Assembly (NCBI GenBank): GCA_025716815.1
Contig: JAIXMN010000007.1
Span: 389,501 to 453,500, forward strand
DNA: 64,000 bases
Direction of reading: 5' to 3'
DNA from: Dichotomocladium elegans
Taxonomy: Eukaryota; Mucoromycota; Mucoromycetes; Mucorales; Lichtheimiaceae
The position numbers and the translations under genes are program-made. Under the pieces are notes generated by a model, which did no database searches, was not told the DNA's origin, and saw nothing but the letters and a program-made list of their open reading frames with translations. Shown here one piece after another: positions 1-12,465 of the stretch. The stretch's first letter is position 1, and each line of letters starts with the position of its first letter.

Positions 1-471
1 CCGGCCTGGCGCTCTTCGTAAAAGCCGATAAGCGAATTGGCGAGCAGGAGAAGGACGATACCGATGAAGTCGGGGTAGTCTGGCGGCTTGCCGCCACCAT
101 TGGCGAGTGCGATCGAGACAATAGCTGCAGCCTCCATGACCCAGGAAAGCGGGTTCCACATGAAGCTCAGGAACTGAAGGAACGCATTGACCTCCTTTTG
201 CTCCAGCTTATTGTGGCCAAATTTTTCTATGCGTGCTGCGGCTTCATGGGACGTTAGGCCCTCTGGCTGGGACCTATCAAGTAGCAAGGGGTGTTGGTCA
301 GTGCATGTAGAAAATAAAAGTGAGGAATAGCGGATATATGCGCTGCTGTATGCCATACTGGAGGAGCTGCAAAACGTCATCGGTTTCCATGGTGGACAAG
401 TCGAACTTGTCCTTGTCATAGAGCTCCTCCACCGTGAGCGTTTGTACGGTCTCCATCAGCTTTTCTGCCAT
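1..471 (-). CDS. PMA1: Plasma-membrane H+-ATPase (P-type, type IIIA), 5' end only
   Basis: The proton pump hydrolyses ATP to export H+ across the plasma membrane and drives secondary uptake. Only the first ~128 codons are in the window; the gene runs off the left edge. Exon 1 is 359-471 and exon 2 is 1-273, with an 85-nt intron 274-358 whose removal joins LLQ to SQPEGLTS. Exon 2 reads an actuator-side helix ([13 protein letters not shown]), then the first two membrane helices ([19 protein letters not shown], then [20 protein letters not shown]), which is the typical Pma1 order. The phosphorylation site, nucleotide-binding loop and C-terminal autoinhibitory tail lie outside. The N-terminal extension before the first motif is short. 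Identification rests on the strong local resemblance; whether this is the main or a secondary pump paralogue cannot be said. Confidence 0.88.
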
Positions 472-2742
472 CGATTTTGATGATGTAGCTGGTAGAAGAC
501 GTTAAGGGAGAGAAGAGAGAAAAAGAAAAGAAAATAAAAAAAAAAAGATAAAAGGAGAGGGGGAAGAACCAGTCTCCGGGAAGCACTTGGCCTTTTTAAA
601 TAGGAAGATATAGTATATAGCCCAAGTATGTTTCTACACATACACACCATCTGCTTTCTATAGACACCCCTGAAATGGTCCAAAACAACGGGGACATCTT
701 ACATGTACACGCGCATGGCGTAAGTTGGTTTTAGCCTTTATCATACGGTTTCTATTTTATTTTGGATAACTATGCAGTAAGACGAATTGTCTGTAGGAGT
801 GCAATAGATTCAGGGCCAAGCGCAGCCGCAAAAGGGACTCGACTCATACGTATTAGAAAACAGAGAAAAATCCGACATCTGATATGCAGTATCAATGCAG
901 AAGCCCTGGTAATTGCAATGCATTGATTCCTTAAATCGGTAAATCACCCCTTCCATTAGGGAGAGTGGCGGCTGGAGAGAGTGCGGCGAAGATAGTTTTC
1001 TTCATCCATTAACCGTAGAACGAAGAAAGATCTACTCGAACTCATACACCTCCGTTTTTTTTTTTTTTTGGCTGGTATATCGCTTCCCACACCCCAATTT
1101 AACTCTCTACCCCCCAAACTGTTCATTTGCTCGACAGCATTGCCAAAAGAAGAGAAAGAAGAAGAAAAAAAGGCTGAGCATCAGACAGGTTTCAAATGAC
1201 AACTTACATACAGAATGAATGCAATAGATAATAATCAATGACATAGTGTCATTTTCTCTCATCATCTCGTCATTTTGGATTAATATGCAAAGTGAAGAAC
1301 GAACAGTAGTACCACCACAAACTATGCCTTGCATGACAGCCAGTCATTATGCCACCGCTCCCATAGATATGGTCGACCATCCTAGTACCGGCATGTAATG
1401 ACATGCCTACCTATTTTGCCAGATGGATAAAAATGTGGGTATCGCGCTTGTGTGAGGCGGGTTGATCGACAATCCATCTGAGTCTGTCAATTATCGCAAT
1501 TCATTAGAAGTTTTCGTCAATAAAAAAAAAAACTCAATATGACGTGGGGGTGGGGGCCAGCATCTTTGTTATATTCAAAGCAGTAGAATGCTCGTGAGAA
1601 CGATGGGTGTCTGAACCCGCAACATTAACCAAAAAAAGGAATGAAAATAAGGACGGTTCCCACCTTCGACAACCATCTTAACAGGACCGCCAAGAAAAAA
1701 AATGCACTATTACAACAATCAAACCGATTCTCAGTCCGCATGGCATTGCCAAATGTATTACTGTTAATTGTCCAGCCCACATTAATTTAGCTCATATACC
1801 TTATATCGTATCCACTTTTGTAATTACAAAATATTTTGATGAGTCAGATTATCCGAAAAGCCAAAATATTTGATAATATCGGATAGCTAGGATTTGATGA
1901 CTCGGTGGTACAGTAGTATCCTGTGCGTAGATTAGACATACATGCCTGGAAATGTGTGGCAATTTTCATGTAGAGTGACAGCAGCCCGGGCAGACTGCAA
2001 AATAATGAATCACACCGCAAGACGAGAACTCGTGACTTTGTCATCACAACAGCCGATCCCTATCATACACACACCCATTATGATCCACGAAGCCAAATCA
2101 TGTAATGGCACGATAATTACACATATCGAACATATCAAGCTTCGATATGGAATACGGCCTAGTCCATGGTTTTAACAATCCCGGCAAGGACGGCCTGTGA
2201 ACGACTAGCTAGAATGACTTGAATCTGAGTATTGTTGGGTTGATTGGCCATTCAACAATAAACATATGCAAATGAGGTTGATGGATGAATACCCCACCCC
2301 CAAACCCACCGGTGCCACCTTGGAGAAAATCTTGGCTTTATCTCCATTTAAAGAGCAACTGACTAGGAAACGAATATGCATGAATCGAAACCCAGCAGCG
2401 AGACTCCGACAAAAGAAAAAAAAAAAAGTCAAGGGGGTGTGGAGGATCTGATGGACTGCAGTGTTGTTGTACAGCTCTGCCTTTTATCACTTTATTCCGG
2501 CCACTGGTTTGAGCAAGTTTGCCTGTTGCATCTGAAAAGCAGGGAGAGAGATATGCAAAAAGTTGACTTTGATGTGTATGTATTGTGCATGGATCTACTC
2601 CCTTCCCTCCCCCCATTCCCGAGATCCACTTAGCAACTCCCTGTTCCCTTTGCTTAGCAAGGAGCGTGAGTGGACCCATTAAAGTAAAAGAAAGTCTTTA
2701 TTTCTTTGTGTTCTTCGAATGGAATGCCTTGTTCCTTTTTTC
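472..2742. other. Intergenic: upstream of PMA1 and downstream of the GATA gene
   Basis: About 2.3 kb with no supportable gene. It contains poly-A/poly-T runs (about 535-547 and 1056-1068) and short purine-rich tracts. All open frames here are short and lack splice partners or recognisable motifs. The part next to position 471 must hold the PMA1 promoter and 5' UTR; no clear TATA box was identified. Confidence 0.6.
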
Positions 2743-4256
2743 TCAAGGCGGCTGTGCAACAAATGCCATGAAAGACTCCGGCTGGTCTTCCGTGCAAAGT
2801 GCAATCGGATGGCTTTCCTGTTCCGCATTGAGGAGCGTTCTTGGTGGTGCTGTTTCTGACGACTGCTGTACAGTGATAGATCCTCGTCTCATCAGTTTAG
2901 AATAATCTACAAAAGAACACAAAAGGTCAGCCTTCGGTGCCCGCCTAACAATGGTGGGAGGGGGAGCATTGCTACCCACGTAAGCCACAAGCATTGCACA
3001 GAGTTCTCGCACCATCTGGACCCCGGCGCCACTCGGGAGTCTCAGTCGTATGGCAAGAGTGACATCTCTGTCCTAGACTAAAATAAACAAAAGCCCCTCC
3101 ATTGTTGCTGTTAACAAGTTTTGCTTTCACCGGTCCATCAGGTCACTGCAAATACTTGCGTTGTTTTCTTCTGCAGAACATCATTGGTCAGCTTATTTTT
3201 GGTTCTTGCCGTTCTAGCAATCGTTCACAATCACTTACAGTCCGACGTCGATAACTTGTCCGTACACCATCTTGCAAGTTTCGCGCCCGGCGAATCGCTG
3301 CATATTCAGGCTGACATACGCATATGAGCTTCCCACATGCTCGTTATGATGGATTATTCATTTCCTCTCTTTTACTTTTTGGTCATTTTTATCCTGCGTT
3401 AATAACTGCAGCAGTTCATTTGCTTTCCTTGCGATGTCATCCAGTGGGCTTGGATCGGGCGAGTCGAGCCTGAGTTGCTGGATGTCTTGATACAGAGATG
3501 TGCAGGTGGCAATGGCCTTCATATATACCAATGAGAAGGATCAACCGAAGAAAGGGTGAGGAAGAGATGGTTGGTTTGTTACGTTGCTGTTAATACGGTT
3601 GATTCAAGGCGAATATGCGTATGTGCGTACGAGAGAGAGAAAGCAAAAAAAAAAAAAATACCTCGGAGAGGCGCTGTGGTAGTAGCAGTAGTGATGGTGG
3701 CGGTGGTGGCGATGGTGAGGGATCATTTTCATTTGTAGTCGACGGCGCTGCGTTGATCAGAGTTGTCGTTGTCGTCAAAGGTGGAAGGAACTCTGGTGAG
3801 GATGAAGGAGGTGTTTTGGATAGTACTGATGCTGTTGAAGGTATTAATAATGGCTGTGCAACGGGTGGTACCCTTGGGATGGCAGCTGTTCGAGTTATTA
3901 TCATATCATGTAGTTGCTGCTTATTCAAAAGCTGCGTTGCTCTTATTGGTCCAGCTGCGAAGGAGATTGTGGTCGTCGTTGCCCGTGGATCCCTTATAGA
4001 CGGTAACCGGCTATGTCAAACAGGGCGCTGCAATAAGAAATAACGCATTTTATATCACCCGAGCTTTTCACACACGCACACACACACACGCACGCCGATA
4101 GACTCCTGCTCTTTCTCGTCCTCTGGCAAGGTGTCGTACACTAGAATGACGCGAGCCAGAGAGCAATGGAGAGGAATGAAAGTCAACATACTCAGGTATT
4201 CGAGGATCCAGAGGCAAAGCTTCAGATGAAGGACGACACAATTCGGAAACGTCCAT
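2743..4256 (-). CDS. GATA-type zinc-finger transcription factor (X18 finger)
   Basis: Seven exons: 4192-4256, 3662-4010, 3376-3516, 3239-3310, 3156-3170, 2980-3067 and 2743-2906 (894 nt, 297 residues). The DNA-binding domain is near the C-terminus: Cys216-x2-Cys219, [20 protein letters not shown], Cys238-x2-Cys241, continuing HYSKLMRRG. The spacing is C-x2-C-x18-C-x2-C, the class seen in fungal NsdD and WC-2-like factors rather than the x17 AreA class. No PAS domain is visible, so it is not a complete WC-2. The finger is split by the intron 2907-2979, and a 15-nt micro-exon (3156-3170, KKTTQ) supplies part of the basic flank. The middle is Pro/Ser/Thr-rich (a GGTGGC-type repeat on the plus strand gives a proline run). 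It presumably acts in the nucleus at GATA sites; targets are unknown. The first intron contains a CA repeat (about 4074-4092), and the 5' exon choice is less certain than the finger. Confidence 0.82.
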
Positions 4257-4919
4257 TGAGCAGGGACAACAAGGAAGGGAAAGAGAAAAGGAAAATGCAA
4301 TTGAGTGGAGAAGGGGCTAAAAGAGCTACACAGAAACTGGCTGCCTAGTTTCTGTATCCATTTAATCTCGATTGGCACAATCACCTTTGTCGTTGGTTTT
4401 GTTAACCCAAAATGGTATATAAGCCGAGATTTTTTTTGTCTCCTTCCATCTTTTTTTGCTCGCCTCTTTCTCGGCTGGCTTCCGCTAGATAGAATCATTG
4501 GCATGCAAATGATCGATGTGACTGTAAATTCAATCCTGCTCGCCATCTTTGCCCCTCTTCTAACACCCCCATAGTTTTCGTTTATACAAATACTATCCCT
4601 CCATCACTTCACCCCTCTCTTTTGTGATCAAATATATCGTGAAACATCCTTTTTTACAAGAAGGATCGACAAATACTTTCTATATTAGGCAATGGAATGT
4701 TACACGTTCTGTAGATCTTTGGTTCAGGTTGGTGAATTTCAATGTTTCGAATCTTTTACAAGAATATTAATGGCATCGAGCTCTTACGACGAAGAGAGAA
4801 AAATGTAGTGCGACTGAAATAATGTGTGTGTATGTGTGTACATGAACTGATAAGGAGATTTCTGTCAAAGAAAAAGAGGGAATGTAATGAAGTATCATAG
4901 TATGCAAAAAAAAAATTGT
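4257..4919. other. Intergenic between GATA gene and DBP4 (both minus)
   Basis: About 660 bp holding the GATA promoter side and the DBP4 3' UTR. The minus strand has a long open frame across 4055-4546, but it is hydrophobic and low in complexity, and it overlaps the GATA first exon and its intron. I do not regard it as a gene. No RNA gene was seen. Confidence 0.5.
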
Positions 4920-7570
4920 TTAGGCCCCAAGCAGCTGCAAAGCAAGCTTTTCCTGGTCTTGCAATGTCTGCGGCATATCCACTTGGATGACTCGTCTTTT
5001 TCCGGGCTGTCTGTCTTCCTCGTCAGATGATTCAGCTTGTGCCTCCTCCCATTTCCGCTTCCATTCTTTGCGTTCTTCATCGTCTTCCGACGGAACATCA
5101 TCTTCAGAGATCGCTTCAAACTCGCCCTCTTCGTCCGACGAGCCCATGTCAGCCCCCTCTTCTGCTAGTTGCTTCTCGCGTAACTTGCGCTTCAACTTCT
5201 TTTCCTTTCGTTTCTCCTTGGCAGTTACCCGATCTTCAACATCTGCAGACTGCATCTGTTTCGACTCTATATCAATATATTGCTCGCGCTGCGTCTTAGC
5301 ATCTCCAGCCTCCAAGAACGCTTTTTCATCGAGCATCTCATAAAGTTGATGTGGCTAGCAAAAAAAATATCCAACATTAATCGGATTTAATCCGCCGTCA
5401 TCCGCCATATCCACAATACTCACGTTGCCTTCTTCATCAAACACTATACGTTCACCCTTGGCTGCACGTTTTGCTCGTTCCTTCTTGGACATCTTTTGTT
5501 GGCGATTGGATAAATTCTCGGCATGGATAGCCTTTTTTGAACACGCGTTAGCAACAGCTTCATTCTTCCCTTGTTTATCCCCTCACCTTCATATCGTCCT
5601 CAGACTCTGATTCGGAAAGTTCATGGTCGGCCCGCTGTATCGTCAAGAAACCATCGTCTTCATCACCGCCGATGGCATCATTAAAGTCGACAAGCTTGTG
5701 ATAATGCTCCGAAAGAATATCCTGATTTTTGCGTTGGAACATGCGATCGTACTTGGTCTTGACCCCCTTTTTGGCTTCTTCCTCGTGTTCGCTCTCTTCC
5801 TCCACCACTTTCTGTGCTGTCTTTCCTTCCTTCTTCTGCTTTGCTTCAGCTTTTGAAATGAACTTAATCTTCGGCGCACCAGCCAAACCGAGAGCATGAG
5901 CAAACTCCTCAGCAGGAAGTTCTGCAGCCTTAAAAATGTCTTTGTTCCGTTGAAGGTATACAGACCGCATGTATGATACAAAAGCCTAAAACCTCATTAG
6001 ACAAAATTTCACATTTGCCTTATTGCAGACCATGTACTCACTCGTTGGCCGAGATACTTCATCTCTGCATCTTGGAAACAGAAACTCTGGAGCTGATTTT
6101 GGATGGATTGCTGTTTGCTTGCACGGATTTTGATTTCTTCGATTGGAACCTTTTTCTTCTTCAGTTCCTCCAACATGCCATCTACTTCAGTGGGTAGAAG
6201 CATCAAGAGCGCATACCCCTGAGCATCATAGCGGGCCGTGCGGCCAACGCGATGAATGTAAGTATCCGCATCTTCGGGGCAGTCAAGCTGTATAACCCAA
6301 TCCACTGCAGGGAAATCGAGACCGCGGGCCGCAATATCAGTGCTGAAGAGAACCGCATGCTGGCTTCCCATAAACTTTCGGAAAATCTCTACACGCTTCG
6401 TTTGCTTTTGTTTACCGTGCAAGTGTAGCAAAGGGACACCAGGCTGAAGCTTACAGAAGGTTTCATAGACGTATCGAGTTTGTTTACAGCTCGACAAGAA
6501 GACAATCGTCTTTTGCTTAAGATGGCTCTTGATGAATGACCACAGGATATCCAATTTCTTAGGAAGTTCACACACAACATAATGCTGTGTCAGCTTCTTC
6601 GGCGTACTGTGCTCAGCTTTCTCGTGAACTGATACATATTCGGGATCCTTCAAACTGAGACGCGCAAGGTCTTTCACGGAACGGGTCTGGGTAGCAGAGA
6701 AAAGCAGAGTCTGTCGACTGCGTGGGAGGTTATCGACAATGGCATTGACTGTCTTCTGGAAACCGAGGTCCATGATACGATCAGCTTCGTCAAGGACTAA
6801 ACATGATCATTAGCAAATATCTCCACCTGCCTCTTCTCTCACATATCCAGATCATATACCTAGTATCTGAAGGTTATCGCAGTCAAAACCAGCTGACTGA
6901 TCCATATGTTGAAGCAAGCGGCCGGGGGTTGACACCAAGATATTCATACGTGCGATACGCACTCGCTCCACATCAAAGTCTTTACCGCCGATAATCAAAC
7001 CAGCAGAGAAGGAATGCGACTTGCCGATCTTTTTGAGTACCTCAAAGATCTGGACGGCCAACTCACGAGTAGGTGAAATGACTAAGGCACCGAGTCCATC
7101 GTCCTGGGACCACTGAGCACGCTCAAGGATTTCTAGGATCTAAACGATCGTGAGCAATTATCAGCGAGATCCCCCTCCTTGTTGTGTATTTAATATACCG
7201 GGACAAGAAATGCAAGCGTTTTGCCGCTTCCGGTTTTCGCTGCGCCCAAAACATCCCGTTTAGCTAATGCGAGTGGGATCGCTTTACGTTGGATCTCGGT
7301 TAGCTGCAGAAAATTCGCGGCTTTCAATCCCTGCTGAGTCTTTGAGGTAATCGGAAGGTCGTCAAAGAGCTTAGCATCGCTGTAGTTCTCCTAAACAAAG
7401 ATCGATTAAAAATACTGGATCAGAAAGATCAAATTGATAAATACAACAGCTTTATGACATACAGGCTGAGAGCATTTCACTTCAATCGCCTTCAACTCTT
7501 CCTGTAGCTGAAGGCGACGTTCCAGTCGCTTCTGGTGAGAGCTGGAGGTCTCCTTTTTGCGGTTGTACAT
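4920..7570 (-). CDS. DBP4: DEAD-box ATP-dependent RNA helicase Dbp4/DDX10
   Basis: Dbp4 is a nucleolar helicase needed for early pre-rRNA cleavages and release of snoRNAs from 90S pre-ribosomes. Seven exons: 7463-7570, 7199-7390, 6860-7139, 6042-6796, 5587-5985, 5424-5531 and 4920-5354 (2277 nt, 758 residues; yeast Dbp4 is 770). Visible motifs in order are the Q motif (FLQLTEIQ, about residues 63-70), Walker A AKTGSGKT (87-94), [20 protein letters not shown] (196-199), SAT (227-229), [10 protein letters not shown] and HRVGRTAR (about 374-381). The C-terminal third is acidic and lysine-rich with coiled-coil character ([15 protein letters not shown]), as in the family, and ends in LALQLLGA. The start codon at 7568-7570 opens a basic N-terminus and is the only ATG giving a clean splice into exon 2. 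Confidence 0.95.
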
Positions 7571-8349
7571 CTCAAAGAAGCAAGGCGAAGGAGAAAAATT
7601 TTGGGAAAAGTATCAAAGGCTAGATGGTTCTTTAATCAGCCTCCGCACCAATTATACGTCTTCTACCGTTTTCTTTTCAAACGACTCTTGTCCATCTCCT
7701 CTCTCTACGGGTCCTGCCGGCATGTAATGATGGGGAATGGGGCACTGGGAAGGGGTATCCTAGGAGCTGATATAGTATTGGATCAACTCTTTGGTGAATA
7801 AACTACTGTACATTAAGGCATCTCAAAAATCTTTATGCATTTTCGTCTCAAAATACCCAACTCAATTTTGCTTAAAACCGGTTGTTCCGAAGACAGGAAC
7901 TTATTGTCAAATGAGAGCATGGCGAATTGTATTGATTATACCACGTTATCATCGTAAGCGACAGTGTACGAACGAAATATTTGTTTGACTGATGGATGAA
8001 AAGGAGATACCATAGAGTAAAGTCAATGAATAGACATGCGGATCCCAGAGCTCGTGCTTTGATACAATCAGCGCTCGATATTCCGGTTTGCTCTGTCAGG
8101 CCCAGATGCAACCGGCAAACTGGCCATTGGTATTCATTGTTGTACGCCACATTGATTGACAGCGACTGGTTCCGTTCCTGTTACGTATAATATGGCAAAG
8201 CAAATGTCGCATTCACAGAGAACTTTATAGATTAATAAATCACATCTGCACTTGATAAATTATGGAAAAAAGGTCAGATGATACTGGACTAATCGGTAGA
8301 GCTTCGACTTGGTTGTCTTCGGGTAGGGCCATTCCTTTTTTTTTACCGA
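7571..8349. other. Intergenic upstream of DBP4
   Basis: About 780 bp. The side next to 7570 is the DBP4 promoter region. No gene, RNA or motif could be supported; the minus-strand open frame at 7872-8150 has no recognisable features. Confidence 0.5.
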
Positions 8350-8737
8350 GGAGCCGTTGCTCACACCCGAAGTTCTCACTTTTCTATCGCCGTCTGCCTT
8401 GAACCCGGATTCATAGGCGTAATTTGCCGTCGGCCTGCCTTTTGCTTGTTTCATGCCGCCTTTATGCCCCCAGCGTGCACCTGCAGCTGCTTCTGGCATT
8501 TGCTCAAAATTTGTTTCTGCCGTCGCGTCGCCGCTGCTCTTGATGCACAACCAATTCTCCGCTATGGTTATCGCTATGCGCACATCTTGATGCGTCTTGT
8601 GTGAGCCGGGTGGTAAGTAAGAGTGTAAAGGGGCGGAGTTGATGTTTCCTGATGCTGATGAGATCTCTTTACGTGTTGATACGACACTTTCATATAATTT
8701 TGTGCGATCTTTTTGGGGAAATAAAGTAAAGACTGCG
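8350..8737. repeat. Dispersed repeat, copy A
   Basis: This block aligns by eye with 19056-19500 (copy B), same orientation, at roughly 70% identity. Shared landmarks on the plus strand are GTTGCTCAnACCCGA, GGCGTAATTTG, GCGCACATCT followed by a GTGAGC stretch, a perfect GGTAAGT splice-donor-like site, AAAGGGG-CGG-TTGATGTT, and near the end GATAAAGTAA (AATAAAGTAA here). Read on the minus strand both copies encode PEA(A/T)AGARWG followed by a basic Gly/Arg/Lys stretch, and several differences between copies fall at third codon positions. This suggests descent from a coding element, but no full-length protein survives. It is probably a transposon or multicopy gene remnant of unknown type. Confidence 0.6.
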
Positions 8738-8914
8738 AAAGAAATGCTGCCGCACAATTGATGTAACTCTTTCGTCGTTGAGCGTCGTTTTCGACATAAG
8801 GACTGTTCCCAGTTTATGTTCTGGGGGAATCAAAAAAGCAGAAAGAATATAATCTTTTTACAAGCGGCCTAGTAAGAAAAGGAAGGTTTTATAAATTTCT
8901 GATAAAATCAATGC

Positions 8915-9790
8915 TTATGCAGAGCATTTATGAGAATGCCTAATAACGCCTTTAAGATCACTTAGCTTCAAGTGATATATCGCTTCATTGATCCATGTCA
9001 TCAACGTTTCGCGTTTGAGAAATTTGTTACAATTCATTTATTTTTGGCCAATGGCTAGGATTTCTTAATTGGATTGAGCTCAGGAGAATATAAAGGCAAG
9101 CATGCACAGCGGTAACTACGGTAATCTACATATTCAGCAGTGTCGACTGATATATGGATAGGAGCATTATCCATCACGACATAATGGCCTTTCATCTGCT
9201 GATACTGGACAATTTCATCTAAGGTAGTTTCCAGAAAGCCGATATATGTTCTGTAATTGTTCTGTTGCTCATACATCCGACACCATCTCTTCGAATTTTC
9301 TTTTTATTGAATAGAGGCTGAGAAATCTTGAAATTACATTTATCAGACATTCAGCAGGAACTGCGCCTAAAATGGTTATTCTTATTGCCTGTGTTTTGCG
9401 GAACTGTTACTGGCGCCGACGTACCTTTTTTTGACCATGCCAGATTAATATGAAATGCAAATTCATCAAGAAAGGCACGGTTTCTCATAATATACACGTC
9501 TGCTTTCTCCATGTACGAACCGAATCCAGATATCTTTGAATCTTTTCTTCGCTGATATGGATCCCGGTTGAAACCGAGCTTTTTGAATGACAAGTTGCAG
9601 CGTTCTTTTACAAAAACAAGCAGAGTACTTTTAGATATCTTCTATTCTATGAATATCTGCATTAGCTTCTTCAGTACCTTCAACTAAGACGAAGGAAAGG
9701 TTCTCGTCAATACGCTAAAGAACAAGGGTTCTATGTTCCTCATCAGAGAGGGCGTGGACGAGTAGTCATTTTCTGCGGCTCAAAAATATA
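8915..9790 (-). pseudogene. Decayed Tc1/mariner-IS630 type DDE transposase
   Basis: Three frames on the minus strand carry consecutive pieces of one transposase. The 5' part (about 9790-9600) reads helix-turn-helix-like text around DEEHRTLVL and RIDENLSF but has in-frame stops. The middle (9351-9593) reads LDEFAFHI and WSKKGTSAPV. The 3' part (9055-9276) reads the DDE core VVMDNAPIH and LPLYSPELNPIKK, the hallmark of the IS630/Tc1 superfamily, then a stop. Beyond it, near 8990-8920, a shifted frame still resembles the family C-terminus (LKGVIRHSHK). Stops and frameshifts make it non-functional. Terminal inverted repeats and TA target duplication were not found by eye. Confidence 0.78.
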
Positions 9791-11962
9791 GTCATGGTCC
9801 TTCTCTTACTGCTTAGCCGATTATTGTAATGTACGGAAATGAATCTCAAGCTGCTTTGCTGCTGCTGCCGCCGCGCTCAGGCGCTCTCATATAACAACTT
9901 AAAGAACGTTGCTTTGACCCAATTAGAATATCGTGTATAATTTCGCCCCATTGATGTTTCCCTGATAATAGCATCACTACTAGGCATTTCCTCATTTCCC
10001 ATATACATTGTCCCCGTTTCTCTCTAACTCTCCGGAGGTCGTTGAGCTAAATGGTGTGTATGAGAGCTCAATTTTTCAAGGCGAAATTGCTCCTCATAAA
10101 CAATATAAACCATTGGTTCAGATCTTCCATATTCGTCGACGAGAGAATGTATTCCATTTTCCAATAAGATTGAGTGTTTTATTATCTTTGATTTCTAGCG
10201 TAATTGCGAAAATGATACACGCACTTGAAGCAAACGGCCGCTATTTGTCTTACGTTTTTCTTTTTTATTTCGCTAAGGACTCCGTGCTCTCACTGCCTTT
10301 TTTGTTGGACACGACACTTCAATGTCATCCAGATATGAAGCCTGCCTCGTATTTACCGGATTTCAAACTGGCAACGTGACCTGTGTTTTATATTTCCATT
10401 CTAGCATCTCTGTCGTAGCCCTCCTGTTCATGACACTGCGCTTTCACAGTCAGTAGCGTGCGGAACTACTACTCATCCAACACTTCCAGCAAGTACGTCT
10501 TGATGCCCTGACTTCTTCCATCTCACTTCTATCCAATCGGTGATTTCCTCTTAATGAAGGCGGAGGGAACAATTGCCTGGAATAATAACTACAGATGGGG
10601 TGTAGGGGAGAAGGAGTGTCAACGGCTAACACTTGTTCCGTCAAAGCTAACCTGGTCCATCCCAACGCATATAAAAAGAGAGTTGTTTTTATTCAATAAA
10701 GAGGATCCCGTCTCAGAGACTCGATTTTGACTCATTGGTCTACACACAACAACACAATCTCGACAGGCAGCTTGCGACTAATGCACGCTTGCGATGGAGT
10801 CTCTATTACTGATCATCAGCTTGTTATTGTGCTGGAAACCATGTAGAGTATGCCCAAGTAGTTTTTAAGACCGTATTGCTGAAATAGACAGCAAAGTGGA
10901 TTCCGCGCATTTCGATTTTGAAAATCTTATACTACCCGAAAAAGAAGAACTAGCGTTGAAATAGGGCAAGCGGGTGGAAGTGGTAATGGCTGTGGTTTTC
11001 ATGTTTGATAGAGATGAATATGAAAAGGTCAGAAGGACCGAAGGAAAAAACCAAAGTGGAGCCCGGGGATGACGCGGATGGCAGCTTTGCTGTTACACAA
11101 GAAATCAATAAAGGATGTGCCAGTTGAGATGTGCAAGGATGGCGAATGGGATGATAGAAGGAGGTGAAAGCCTGGTTTAGGGTAGAAGGGACACCTGTTA
11201 TTGTGTGTAATGAAAGCCGAGATGGAACATGGTTTAAAACGAATGAGGGCCGGATCAGGGGGGATCTCTGAATTAGCAGCAATTGATGAATTTGAAACCG
11301 ATATGGCACGGCGAGGCGACTGAGGCTACACTGGTTAGAAGTGATTAGGTGAGCAATACGTGTTTTTGATTTTACGCGATCGATCTTTATTGTAGCTAAA
11401 GAATGGATGGGTATGATTTATTCCTGCAATTGGATTTCAACTAATGTCACGTGCTGTGCTATCGTAGCCCCTTGTTTTACTCTAATTGCTGCGCTCCATT
11501 TCGCGTGGAGCTGATAAACTGCAACACAGTGTCGCGAAGGGAGGACCAAGAAAATATAATGAATGTCAATCTGGGACAAGATAGGTTGATTTATGGTCAC
11601 CGCATACGACGTGTAAACGCGCGAAAGTATGACTACAGTCAAAGAGTTTCTGGTTTTTCCTTCTTCGCACTCCTTCCTTTTTTTCTTCCACGTTTCCTTC
11701 TGTATTTCCCTTTTCTCTTTCGCATTTTCCTAGTAAGTATCCTTTCTTTTTTTAACTGCATATTCCATGCACTCGAATCTTAATAATGAATAATTTTATT
11801 ATTCTAGGCAATTCATCAACAAGGTCTCGATGGAATGATCTGTCCCAAGACGTAAAAGCCCTCAGATGCGAGGAATGCTCCGCTCTAAAGGCTACTCGCC
11901 AAGACAATGTATTGATTGAATCCAGATGAGCTTGGAGAGAGCGCACGCATAAAGATGCACTG
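9791..11962. other. Gene-poor accessory DNA
   Basis: No supportable gene in about 2.2 kb. Open frames at 10008-10379 (plus, 123 codons, starting at a TTG) and 10950-11309 (minus, 119 codons) are long for chance but lack an ATG in good context, splice partners or known motifs. A short CTG/CCG run lies near 9849-9877. This may be degenerate transposon sequence. Confidence 0.4.
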
Positions 11963-12465
11963 GTGGTCAGTATAGTTGGTATCGAGCAGCATAGTGTTGC
12001 ATGCTGGGACTGGCGAGTAAGTAGAAAGAATGACCGCGGCATATCAGTGGATGGCAAGGTCCTCCCCGGTCAGGAGAACGGTAGAGCAAGAGAGACATGG
12101 TCTGGATGGTATCTTACACCGTACCGTCCACCGAGCCAACACCTTGCCCAGATTGAAAGGGTCACGCGTGCCTTGGGCGGTATCACTACTATTGATTCCA
12201 TCCTGCCGAAGGCGTGCCAACATTCCTTATCTACACAACCACAGATTGTGTTCAAAAGGTACGGTATTATGCTGTACCTTCTTTTGTTGCTGATGGTGGA
12301 TAGATATTGTTTCTAGCAGTGTTTACGGCGACTGGGCGCAGGAAGATACTCCAACAAGCCAACATTATGCATCCTCCAGGTATGATACCATGCTTTGTAT
12401 TGCAACACTGCTGATGAATGGCGTATATCTATGGTAGCAATACACACGACAACCGGGCCAGATAA
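11963..12465 (+). CDS. 3' exons of an unrecognised spliced gene (or relic)
   Basis: Three segments join cleanly: a frame open from about 11930 to 12258, then 12317-12379, then 12438-12465 ending in TAA. Both junctions split a serine codon (AG|C), and both introns (12259-12316 and 12380-12437, 58 nt each) have GT...TAG ends. The joined 3' part reads QIVFKSSVYGDWAQEDTPTS and ends HDNRAR. Upstream text includes TWSGWYLTPYRPPSQHLAQ. No convincing ATG opens the first segment, so a 5' exon is missing from this model or the gene is a relic. No family was recognised. The boundary at 11963 is arbitrary. Confidence 0.35.

Noticed and set aside
4018..4180. Alternative exons (…[14 protein letters not shown] and [13 protein letters not shown]…) in the first intron of the GATA gene
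   Set aside because: The text looks protein-like, but the reading phases do not join exon 1 and the frame ends in a stop before the zinc finger; skipping it gives the only in-phase model. Kept in mind as a possible alternative transcript.
4055..4546. 163-codon minus-strand open frame near the GATA gene
   Set aside because: It is hydrophobic, crosses the GATA first exon and the CA-repeat intron, and has no family likeness.
10008..10379. 123-codon plus-strand frame
   Set aside because: It opens at TTG, has no family likeness, and sits in degenerate transposon-rich DNA.
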